14,841 nt of DNA, from NCBI GenBank assembly GCA_018267435.1, contig JAFDYM010000016.1, positions 1 through 14,841 of the forward strand, written 5' to 3'. A model generated the notes under the pieces. It ran no database searches, was not told the origin of the DNA, and saw only the letters and a list, made by a program, of their open reading frames with translations. Made by a program: the position numbers and the translations under genes. Source of the DNA: Bacteroidota bacterium. Its GTDB lineage: Bacteria > Bacteroidota > Bacteroidia > Chitinophagales > LD1. Within the stretch, counting starts at the first letter, position 1; every line of letters starts with the position of its first letter. Shown piece after piece: positions 1 to 6,175 of this stretch.

Positions 1-1656
1 AAAGACGGCATAGGCGGCCTGTGGGAATACATCAAGGAAAAGGTAGGCGACCTGAAGACCATGGTGGTGGACGGGCTGATGGACATGCTGCAAAGCCAGG
101 TAATACAGGCGGGCATAACCTGGCTATTGGGGCTGCTTACGCCAGCGGGAGCCTTTGTAAAGGCCTGCCAGATGATCTACAAGGTCGTGATGTGGTTCAT
201 CAACAACGCGCAGCGCATGATGGAACTGGTAAACACCATAATAGACAGCGCGGCGGACATAGTAGCCCACAACCTGGCGGGTGCCAGCGCCAAGGTGGAG
301 AACGCGATGGCGAAAGTGATACCGATAGCCATTGGCTTTTTGGCCGGGGTGATAGGCATAGGCAACCTGAGCAAGAAAGTGGGCGACATCATAGACCGCG
401 TAAAGGTGCCGATAACGAAGGCCATAGACTGGGTGGTGGACAAGGCGGTGGCCTTTGCCGACAAGCTTGGCATAACCAAGATGATAGAGAAGGGCACCAA
501 GTGGGTGCAAGACAAGGTGGCCAAGATTGGCGACAAGGTGATTGGATGGTTGGGTATCAAGAAGCAGTTTAAAACCGAAGATGGTAAATCTCACTCTGTA
601 TACACGGAGCAAAAAGGAGACGATATTGAAATATTGGTAGCAAGTAAAATTAAGACCTTAAGGGAATTGATTGAAGATAAAAAAGAAGAATTTAAACCAA
701 AGCGGAAAGATACATCGGAAGAGAAGAGTATAAAGGCAGCAAAAATGAATCGGACCAATGATGCTGAAAATAAATATAAAGAAATAAAAAGCCTTATACC
801 TGATTTAATAGTAGAGAAACTGAAGGCTGATACGGAAAAGAAAATAGAAGTAAAAATTACAGAACTGGTCCCTATCTTAAAAGATATCGGCGTTGAAGGA
901 ACTATCTCCGATGAAGAACTGCTGGACACCGATATAGAGTATTCACCAGATAATGGAAAGGCGCATAAGATTATCGGGCGGGTTATTTCTAAAAAAGGTT
1001 CAGGCGGCTCAGAACCAAAAGATGATCCATTTGGTTGGACTAAAGAGGTGAAAGAGTTAGCAAATTCAGAGGCTTACTGGGTGCGTGCACATTTATTGAA
1101 TGCAAGCTTACACGGAAAAGGGACAAAAGACAACCTTGTGCCTGGTACTAAAACTACCAATAATAGCATGCGGTCGTCGGTTGAAGATCCAGCTAAAGAG
1201 GCTGTATTTGTACAAAATAAAATGATATATTACAATGTTGAAGTATCTTATTATGCTGAACAAAATGGTGTTTTCCCTGAATATATAAAGATTGATTGGG
1301 GCTTTTTGAAGAAAGGGGAAGGTAATACCTTGATAAAAGAAGTAAATCAAGGAAGGAGGTTCCAGCAGGAATTGCCGCCTAACGAACACATGAGAAGTTT
1401 CAGTCAATCGTCAAAAGACAGAATAATAGAAGCGTTTAAAGAAGCGAGTTCAACATTTGGAGTTTCCGTTAATTCTGTGGCAAATGCAATCATTGAAGTA
1501 AGAGAGAATTTGCCTGGAAGAGAATTTATAGATGAAGATCAATTTTACAATAAGATGACAGATTATTTTACAAACAGGAACATAAATTTCAAAGATTTAG
1601 TTAAACCTGGAATTTTAAATGCAATAGGAGAGGAAAAAATAAAAATATTAATATGA
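1..1656 (+). CDS. eCIS-type polymorphic toxin, C-terminal part (5' end outside window), nuclease-like tip
   Basis: The frame is open from base 1 and 551 residues are visible, so the ATG at 61 is internal and the true start lies upstream. Residues ~20-176 are hydrophobic and helix-rich, with a stretch like IPIAIGFLAGVIGIGNL followed by KAIDWVVDKA. This is the pattern I know from the middle of DUF4157-type eCIS effectors. A linker reaches VAS at residue 215, then comes a lysine/glutamate-rich charged stretch. The C-terminal domain has VRAHLL (His codon at 1090), GKGTKDNLVP (Asn codon at 1132) and a following N-rich segment. This resembles DNA/RNA non-specific endonucleases of the His-Me-finger type, with RAH in place of the usual RGH. 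A helical tail ends the protein. The stop overlaps the next gene's ATG (ATGA), which suggests coupled translation with an immunity protein. The middle-region assignment is fairly secure; nuclease activity is inferred from motifs. Confidence 0.78.
   Translation, partial: KDGIGGLWEYIKEKVGDLKTMVVDGLMDMLQSQVIQAGITWLLGLLTPAGAFVKACQMIYKVVMWFINNAQRMMELVNTIIDSAADIVAHNLAGASAKVENAMAKVIPIAIGFLAGVIGIGNLSKKVGDIIDRVKVPITKAIDWVVDKAVAFADKLGITKMIEKGTKWVQDKVAKIGDKVIGWLGIKKQFKTEDGKSHSVYTEQKGDDIEILVASKIKTLRELIEDKKEEFKPKRKDTSEEKSIKAAKMNRTNDAENKYKEIKSLIPDLIVEKLKADTEKKIEVKITELVPILKDIGVEGTISDEELLDTDIEYSPDNGKAHKIIGRVISKKGSGGSEPKDDPFGWTKEVKELANSEAYWVRAHLLNASLHGKGTKDNLVPGTKTTNNSMRSSVEDPAKEAVFVQNKMIYYNVEVSYYAEQNGVFPEYIKIDWGFLKKGEGNTLIKEVNQGRRFQQELPPNEHMRSFSQSSKDRIIEAFKEASSTFGVSVNSVANAIIEVRENLPGREFIDEDQFYNKMTDYFTNRNINFKDLVKPGILNAIGEEKIKILI
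178..645 (+). repeat. Toxin middle-region repeat, copy 1 (long direct repeat)
   Basis: This segment of the first toxin matches 2584-3051 at a constant offset of 2406 with no gaps. Over the best part (190-528, 113 codons) I count about 25 synonymous and only 3 amino-acid-changing differences. The longest perfect run I see is 50 bases (400-449). After 528 similarity falls but stays recognisable to the VAS codons ending at 645. Beyond that the two toxins diverge. The pattern shows a shared, selected protein region that could also guide homologous recombination. Confidence 0.92.
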
Positions 1657-2399
1657 TTAATGAAATAGAAAGACTTGATGTGTTATGTAAGGAAATTGGA
1701 TCTAATCCTGATACAAGCGGAGGTGGCACAATGAGTTGTCCTTCACAAGTTGTATATGTAAACTTGGAAAAATCACAGAAGAACCTAATAGAAGTTAAAA
1801 GTCAAGGAGTAGAATTAAGGGAGGCATTAATTGGTCTGTATTCAAAAATTGTGCGAATAGAAATAGAATGGAAACCGCGCGAAGCTTATTTCGATACACC
1901 TATCGAGTTATTACCTGAGGATAAAGAATTGTTTCCTGAAGCTGAAAAAGATGTGAAAGAGGCAGTCTGTTCAGGTCGACCATCTTTAACAGGCCATATA
2001 AGAATTGAAACATTGCCTAATTTGATCAATGGCCCAAAGGGAAAGAAATGGAAAGATATTCTTTGGTTCGATGAAATGGATGTAGAAGAAAAAGAGTACT
2101 GGCAACAGTTTATGGTATTCGATTATTCGGTGCCTGAGTGCCTTATACTGTTGAAAAAAACAGGAAACGTAGTTGAGGATAAACTTTATTACCACTACAA
2201 GGATAATGACAAGGCATACGAGTTAAATATCGGCATCGAGAAATACTTGGATATAGCCTATAAAGTAAAAGGGTTTGAAGGTTGGCAATATGCGCTTGCA
2301 AAAAGATCCAGCAATTATGAGTATATATTAAAAAGAATGAAACATTATTTGCCTCAAATATTTCCAAAGTTGACTTACGACTTCAGCGATTTTGAGTAA
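1653..2399 (+). CDS. Putative immunity protein for the first toxin
   Basis: A soluble, acidic protein of 248 residues with no signal peptide or membrane segment. I do not recognise the family. Its position argues for immunity: the ATG overlaps the toxin stop by four bases, and a related protein sits at the same place behind the second toxin (4100-4717). Shared landmarks are EWKPREA (72-78, EWETREA in the paralogue), GHIRI (114-118, GRIKI in the paralogue), and YLPQIFP (232-238, YMPQLFP in the paralogue) followed by an acidic end. An alternative start is Met27 at 1731, which follows a GGAGG stretch, but the overlap favours 1653. SUKH/SMI1-KNR4 immunity proteins often pair with nucleases; I see no signature clear enough to assign that family. 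Expected role: bind and block the nuclease tip in the cytoplasm of the producer or its kin. Confidence 0.7.
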   Translation: MINEIERLDVLCKEIGSNPDTSGGGTMSCPSQVVYVNLEKSQKNLIEVKSQGVELREALIGLYSKIVRIEIEWKPREAYFDTPIELLPEDKELFPEAEKDVKEAVCSGRPSLTGHIRIETLPNLINGPKGKKWKDILWFDEMDVEEKEYWQQFMVFDYSVPECLILLKKTGNVVEDKLYYHYKDNDKAYELNIGIEKYLDIAYKVKGFEGWQYALAKRSSNYEYILKRMKHYLPQIFPKLTYDFSDFE

Positions 2400-2413
2400 A
2401 TAATTTCAAATAA

Positions 2414-2475
2414 AGTTCTTTGACATATTGGTTAAAACAAATACAACAAGCAAATAGCAACATGGCTGCGATTTA
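2414..2475 (+). repeat. Cassette-tail direct repeat, copy 1 (62 nt)
   Basis: Starts at AGTTCTTTGACATATTGG and runs to GCTGCGATTTA. It is nearly identical to 4735-4797, with one single-base indel and two substitutions. Each copy starts just after an immunity gene (15 bases after the first, 17 after the second), so the repeat marks the 3' end of each toxin-immunity unit. The core GTTCTTTGACATA resembles the boxA element of Bacteroidota rRNA leaders as I remember it. That resemblance is from memory and unproven here. Confidence 0.9.
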
Positions 2476-2487
2476 TCCGCATGTTGC
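2457..2487 (+). other. Inverted repeat overlapping the end of the tail repeat
   Basis: GCAACATG (2457-2464) pairs with CATGTTGC (2480-2487) around a 15-base interior. The left arm lies in the tail repeat and the right arm lies just outside it. The second tail copy therefore keeps only the left arm and cannot form this hairpin. No T-run follows directly, so it is probably not a terminator by itself. Confidence 0.6.
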
Positions 2488-2498
2488 TTCCATATATA

Positions 2499-2536
2499 GC
2501 ACGCCTGCCCTTAAGCGGGTAGGCGTGCATTTTTTT
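2499..2536 (+). terminator. Rho-independent terminator after toxin-immunity unit 1
   Basis: GCACGCCT (2499-2506) pairs with AGGCGTGC (2521-2528). The stem continues inward through a G-T pair and CCC/GGG around a loop of TTAAGC. Seven T residues follow at 2530-2536. It would end transcription of the first toxin-immunity unit before the displaced second unit, and it has no counterpart after the second unit. Confidence 0.85.
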
Positions 2537-2565
2537 CTTCTAAAAAAAGAAGAAAGCAAAAGACA

Positions 2566-4095
2566 TTGGAACTACATGCATTCTACAAGATAACAATGTG
2601 GTTCATCAACAACGCGCAGCGGATGCTGGAGCTTGTAAACACGATAGTGGACAGCGCGGCGGACATAGTGGCCCACAACCTGGCAGGTGCCAGCGCCAAG
2701 GTAGAGAATGCCATGGCCAAGGTGGTACCGATAGCCATCGGGTTCCTGGCAGGGGTGATAGGCATAGGCAACCTGAGCAAGAAGGTAGGCGACATCATAG
2801 ACCGAGTAAAGGTGCCGATAACGAAGGCCATAGACTGGGTGGTGGACAAGGCGGTAGCCTTTGCCGACAAGCTAGGCATAACCAAGATGATAGAGAAGGG
2901 CACCAAGTGGGTACAGGACAAGGTGGCGAAGATAACCGACAAGGTGATGAGTTTATTGGGATTGAAAAAGAAATTCAAGAGCGATGCCGGAGAGACACAC
3001 ACACTGTATTTCGATACCAAAGGGCAAGATGTAGAATTAATGGTAGCAAGTAACCCGAAGCCTTATACCGAGTTTCTTGAATTAGCTGAAAAGAATATAC
3101 CTGAAGCTAAGAAAGAGTATTTAAACAAGGCAAAAGTTATTGCCGACAATATAGACAAGACAAAGCGCCAACCTGTTACCGGAAGCAATGATGCTGAAAC
3201 AGAGAAAGCTAAAAAAGATAAGCAGGATGCAATAGATGGATTTTTGAAAGAATTAGCAGAAGTAACGAAGCATCTTTTTGGTAATGCCGATGAAAAGAGC
3301 GATCCGGTAAAGTTAGATACATACGATACTAAGGATGGGATATTCGGTGAGCATATGCGAATAGCTAAACTTACCAAGAACCACGATCCGGGAAGTGTAC
3401 CTAATACTGACCCCCATACCACTTATGACATTATCAATAGAAGGAAATATCCCGGTGGAGCAAGCTATTACGTTCGGGGGCACCTACTAAATGAGCATTT
3501 AGGAGGATTAGGAGAATGGAATAATCTGGTGCCACTTACCCGCACAGCTAATTCAGAGCATGAAAGCAAAGTGGAGTCTATCGTCAAAGCAGGGGTTAAT
3601 TCGGGTGCAATAATGAAATATACGGTGACTGCTGTTTATGGCCGTTCACCACGAACTACAGAGAATGAGTCATTGAAAGAAATAATGATGGCTGAACAGC
3701 ATGTGCCGGGAGTGCTGCACTGTTCTGTAGCTTATTTAACCAACGAAGATGGTGTATGGAAAGAAAACAAGATTGAAAACTGGGCTATTAAAAACGAAAT
3801 AGGAACTGCTGAGAGTTCTTATTATTTGGAAGATTCGAAACCGCATCCCGAAATAAGACTATATAATGCCGCCTCTGAAGATATAGCAAAAATAGTTAAC
3901 GAAAATGGTGACAGAATTATAAGTACTACGCTTGCCGAGGAAATCGAAGCAGCTTACTCGAGACTTAGAGAAAATAAGGATAGAAAGCAGTTTGCATCTT
4001 ATTTAGATCTTGCAAATTCAATACCAAATATTTCAGCTAGAAATGCTCAAAATATAATTAATTTGGCAAGCTTAAATTATGTTAAATTAAAGTAA
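2566..4095 (+). CDS. Displaced (orphan) toxin C-terminal cassette, nuclease-like tip 2
   Basis: Up to 509 residues, repeating the toxin middle region from YK-x-x-MWFINN onward and then carrying a different C-terminus. It lacks the whole effector N-terminus, so it is probably not loaded or exported as it stands. The start is uncertain: TTG at 2566 after an AGAAGAAAG stretch, or ATG at 2596. The frame is open back to 2515, inside the preceding terminator. The tip has YYVRGHLLN (His codon 3481), GGLGEWNNLVP (Asn codons 3520 and 3523) and TANSEHESKVE. This is a clearer match to His-Me-finger DNA/RNA non-specific endonucleases than the first tip. A helical tail follows. The immunity gene begins four bases after the stop. 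By analogy with orphan CdiA-CT, Rhs and MafB tips, I infer a silent spare that becomes functional after recombining into the full-length gene. Confidence 0.75.
   Translation: MELHAFYKITMWFINNAQRMLELVNTIVDSAADIVAHNLAGASAKVENAMAKVVPIAIGFLAGVIGIGNLSKKVGDIIDRVKVPITKAIDWVVDKAVAFADKLGITKMIEKGTKWVQDKVAKITDKVMSLLGLKKKFKSDAGETHTLYFDTKGQDVELMVASNPKPYTEFLELAEKNIPEAKKEYLNKAKVIADNIDKTKRQPVTGSNDAETEKAKKDKQDAIDGFLKELAEVTKHLFGNADEKSDPVKLDTYDTKDGIFGEHMRIAKLTKNHDPGSVPNTDPHTTYDIINRRKYPGGASYYVRGHLLNEHLGGLGEWNNLVPLTRTANSEHESKVESIVKAGVNSGAIMKYTVTAVYGRSPRTTENESLKEIMMAEQHVPGVLHCSVAYLTNEDGVWKENKIENWAIKNEIGTAESSYYLEDSKPHPEIRLYNAASEDIAKIVNENGDRIISTTLAEEIEAAYSRLRENKDRKQFASYLDLANSIPNISARNAQNIINLASLNYVKLK
2584..3051 (+). 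repeat. Toxin middle-region repeat, copy 2
   Basis: Partner of 178-645 with an unbroken offset of 2406. The match begins abruptly at the TACAAG codons. What lies upstream (2537-2580) is unrelated to the corresponding part of the first toxin, so the duplication boundary falls near 2581. Perfect runs such as 2806-2855 (50 bases) would support recombination with copy 1. Confidence 0.92.
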
Positions 4096-4099
4096 GTAT

Positions 4100-4717
4100 A
4101 TGTATAAGAAAATGTTCTATTCTTTGAGTGAAGAGATTATTGATGAATTGAAAAACCGTTTGAGATCTACTGAACAAGATTACAGTAAATCGAGAAAGGC
4201 TGCAGCAAATATGCCACAAACACTCAATGATTTCTACAGCGAGTTAAATCATTTAAACTTTGAATGGGAAACGCGTGAGGCAATCAACAATGGTAGTAAG
4301 ATATTGGGCCGCATCAAAATCCTACCCGCCGAACAAGTTTTGGGCAGTTGGGAAGGCATTGTGTACTTCAAGAATATTGACCACTATGACTATATGGAGA
4401 AGTTCAAGATTGTAGACTTTTTCATAGGTGAAGCCTGCGTTGGTTTTCAGCAAACGGATAATAATGTCGATTACATGGAGTACCTGGATTTGGGAAACTT
4501 GGAAGCCCAACCTTTAAGCTTGACTTTTGAAGGGTATTACCAACTAATGATGATGGCCCGCGGTTTTCTTTATTGGCAAAGAGTGATATTAAATCTGAAT
4601 AATGGTAGTGGCTATGAGCCTTTAGTCGAAAAATTCAAGACATATATGCCACAACTGTTCCCCGATTTTAAATGGGAGGATTTTGTGGCTTTATACGAAA
4701 AAGTAAAGATTAAGTAA
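4100..4717 (+). CDS. Putative immunity protein for the second toxin tip
   Basis: 205 residues, cytoplasmic by appearance, family not recognised. It is a diverged paralogue of the protein at 1653-2399. Shared landmarks are EWETREA (55-61), GRIKI (70-74), a W-rich centre, and YMPQLFP (182-188) followed by an acidic segment. It starts four bases after the orphan toxin tip's stop, so tip and immunity travel as a pair. If the tip is silent, this gene might still be expressed and protect against kin carrying tip 2 as the active form; that is inference. It lacks the extra loop of the first protein (roughly residues 80-110 there), which fits co-divergence with the partner toxin. Confidence 0.7.
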   Translation: MYKKMFYSLSEEIIDELKNRLRSTEQDYSKSRKAAANMPQTLNDFYSELNHLNFEWETREAINNGSKILGRIKILPAEQVLGSWEGIVYFKNIDHYDYMEKFKIVDFFIGEACVGFQQTDNNVDYMEYLDLGNLEAQPLSLTFEGYYQLMMMARGFLYWQRVILNLNNGSGYEPLVEKFKTYMPQLFPDFKWEDFVALYEKVKIK

Positions 4718-4734
4718 ATACTTACTCTTTCGAT

Positions 4735-4797
4735 AGTTCTTTGACATATTGGTTAAAACAAAATACAGCAAGCAAACAGCAACATGGCTGCGATTTA
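4735..4797 (+). repeat. Cassette-tail direct repeat, copy 2 (63 nt)
   Basis: Nearly identical to 2414-2475 (one extra A, and two A/G or T/C differences). The match stops exactly at 4797. The last three bases, TTA at 4795-4797, are the reverse complement of the stop codon of the convergent AAA+ ATPase gene. The hairpin and terminator that follow copy 1 are absent here, so a junction lies at this point. Confidence 0.9.
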
Positions 4798-6096
4798 GTT
4801 TTTATCGCTTTGCACCCATACAGGCATTGTCTTTTCCATTTTGGCGTATTCTTTACGTATGCCGTCAATTATATCGGCGGTTTCCAACTGGGCTTTGCCT
4901 TTGGCCTTACAGTTCAAGTAAGCATAGTACACACTGTTTAGTATGGTGGCTCCACTTAGCTCAAAGCGGTCGGCTATCATATTCAGGTTTACTTGCGGGG
5001 CATACTTAAGGGTTTGCGGTTCGCATTGTTGCCATATACGCATGCGCTCTTCTTTGCCTGGCAGGTTAAAATAAATAATGCTATTGAAACGGCGAGTAAA
5101 GGCTTGGTCTATGTTGCCTTTAAGGTTAGATGCCAATATGGTAAGCCCTTTAAAGTCTTCCAGTCTTTGCAAAAGATAAGATACCTCTTGGTTGGCATAG
5201 CGATCGTTACTACTGCTTACCGATGTGCGTTTCCCAAAAAGAGAATCTGCTTCATCGAAGAATAAGATACAATCTTCATTTTCTAGCACACGGAAAACGG
5301 TTTCCAAGTTCTTTTCGGTTTCGCCTATGTATTTAGATACTACTAACGAAAGATCGATACAATAAACAGGTAAGTTGGCTTTTTGCCCTAGCAGCGATGC
5401 TGTAAAGGTTTTGCCGGTGCCGGGAGGGCCATAAAACAATGCACGATAGCCAGGTTTTACAGCTTTGGCTAGTTTAGGATCATCCGCGATGTGTTTTCGA
5501 TTCTGCAGCCATACCTGTATGTCATTCAGGTTCTGCATGGTAGTGTTTGATAGTATAAGATCATTCCAGCTTTGCTTAGAACCAATTCGGCGCGCAGGAA
5601 ATTCAGGACCAAAAGCTGGCTTGTATCCATCAGTAGAAAGGCACTTTTCTATACCCTTGTAGTTTAGGCTTACATAGCTCTGTACAAATATGTTCGTTGT
5701 ATGGCCCATGGTTAGTAAAACATATCCTTCGGAAACTAGAGTTGAAGAAGGTAGCAAGCTGCGGGTTATACTTTCTCGCAACTGTTCATCTGATCCAGCT
5801 AATAGATATTGTAATTCGGAGATGGTATATGGAGTAGGTTGGGTATTTAATGAACCCTCGCTTGCGCGACCGAGTATAAATCCCTGTAGTTCGCAGGCTG
5901 CTGTTAATAGCAATATAGCAGTTTCTAAATGCGTTAGGGAACGGCTGTTGCCAAAGCGCGCCAGTTGCTCTTTTAGCTCGAGCGGTGAAACCTGCTGGGC
6001 ATAGGCAGTAAATGTTCCATCGGTATTAAAGCCATTTTTTATGGAATTGGTAAAGTTATAGGCTAGGGTATTGAAAGAAGGACTAGGTGCTTGCAT
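4795..6096 (-). CDS. AAA+ ATPase of the contractile injection system (Afp15/Pvc15-like role)
   Basis: 433 residues. The C-terminal half is a canonical AAA+ module: Walker A GPPGTGKT (223-230), a pore-loop-like SKYIGETEKNL (254-264), Walker B ILFFDEAD (277-284), a sensor-1-like ASN (322-324), tandem arginines as finger candidates (335-336), and a small helical lid to about 425. Residues 1-200 are a helical region that I cannot name. AAA+ ATPases are a core component of eCIS loci, where they are thought to help load or remodel cargo. The tape-measure-family gene nearby supports that assignment. Motifs of this kind also occur in FtsH, spastin-like and other AAA proteins, so the eCIS role rests on context. 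The gene converges on the toxin cassettes, and its stop lies inside the tail repeat. Confidence 0.85.
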   Translation of the reverse strand: MQAPSPSFNTLAYNFTNSIKNGFNTDGTFTAYAQQVSPLELKEQLARFGNSRSLTHLETAILLLTAACELQGFILGRASEGSLNTQPTPYTISELQYLLAGSDEQLRESITRSLLPSSTLVSEGYVLLTMGHTTNIFVQSYVSLNYKGIEKCLSTDGYKPAFGPEFPARRIGSKQSWNDLILSNTTMQNLNDIQVWLQNRKHIADDPKLAKAVKPGYRALFYGPPGTGKTFTASLLGQKANLPVYCIDLSLVVSKYIGETEKNLETVFRVLENEDCILFFDEADSLFGKRTSVSSSNDRYANQEVSYLLQRLEDFKGLTILASNLKGNIDQAFTRRFNSIIYFNLPGKEERMRIWQQCEPQTLKYAPQVNLNMIADRFELSGATILNSVYYAYLNCKAKGKAQLETADIIDGIRKEYAKMEKTMPVWVQSDKN

Positions 6097-6143
6097 ATAT
6101 ATAGTTGTGTGTTTTAACCATTATGAATTAAAGATAAGGAGTA

Positions 6144-6151
6144 CAAAGATA
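6144..6151 (-). promoter_or_regulatory. Possible -7 promoter element for the ATPase gene
   Basis: On the minus strand this reads TATCTTTG, matching the Bacteroidota -7 consensus TAnnTTTG, 47 bases before the ATPase start codon. I do not see a good TTTG/TTG -33 element at the usual distance, so this is tentative. For the divergent plus-strand fibre operon I found no clear -7 element in 6097-6175. Confidence 0.4.
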
Positions 6152-6175
6152 TAAGATCAAATAAAAATATAAGCT

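Noticed and set aside
21..572. Long plus-strand frame overlapping the toxin (Gly/His/Arg-rich), with a counterpart at 2598-3053
   Set aside because: Its composition is that of an out-of-frame reading of GC-rich codons. It recurs only because the toxin middle region is conserved in the real frame.
124..612. Minus-strand frames opposite the toxin middle region (also 177-560 and 2583-3020)
   Set aside because: They mirror the conserved toxin codons, show no domain, and have no start context or neighbours of their own.
2414..2475. Tail repeat as a promoter
   Set aside because: A TTTG is present but no TAnnTTTG lies at the right distance, and in copy 2 the only gene downstream runs in the opposite direction.
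2414..4797. Unit 2 as a transposon bounded by direct repeats
   Set aside because: There is no transposase or integrase, no terminal inverted repeats, and the unit boundaries follow gene homology, not target-site duplication.
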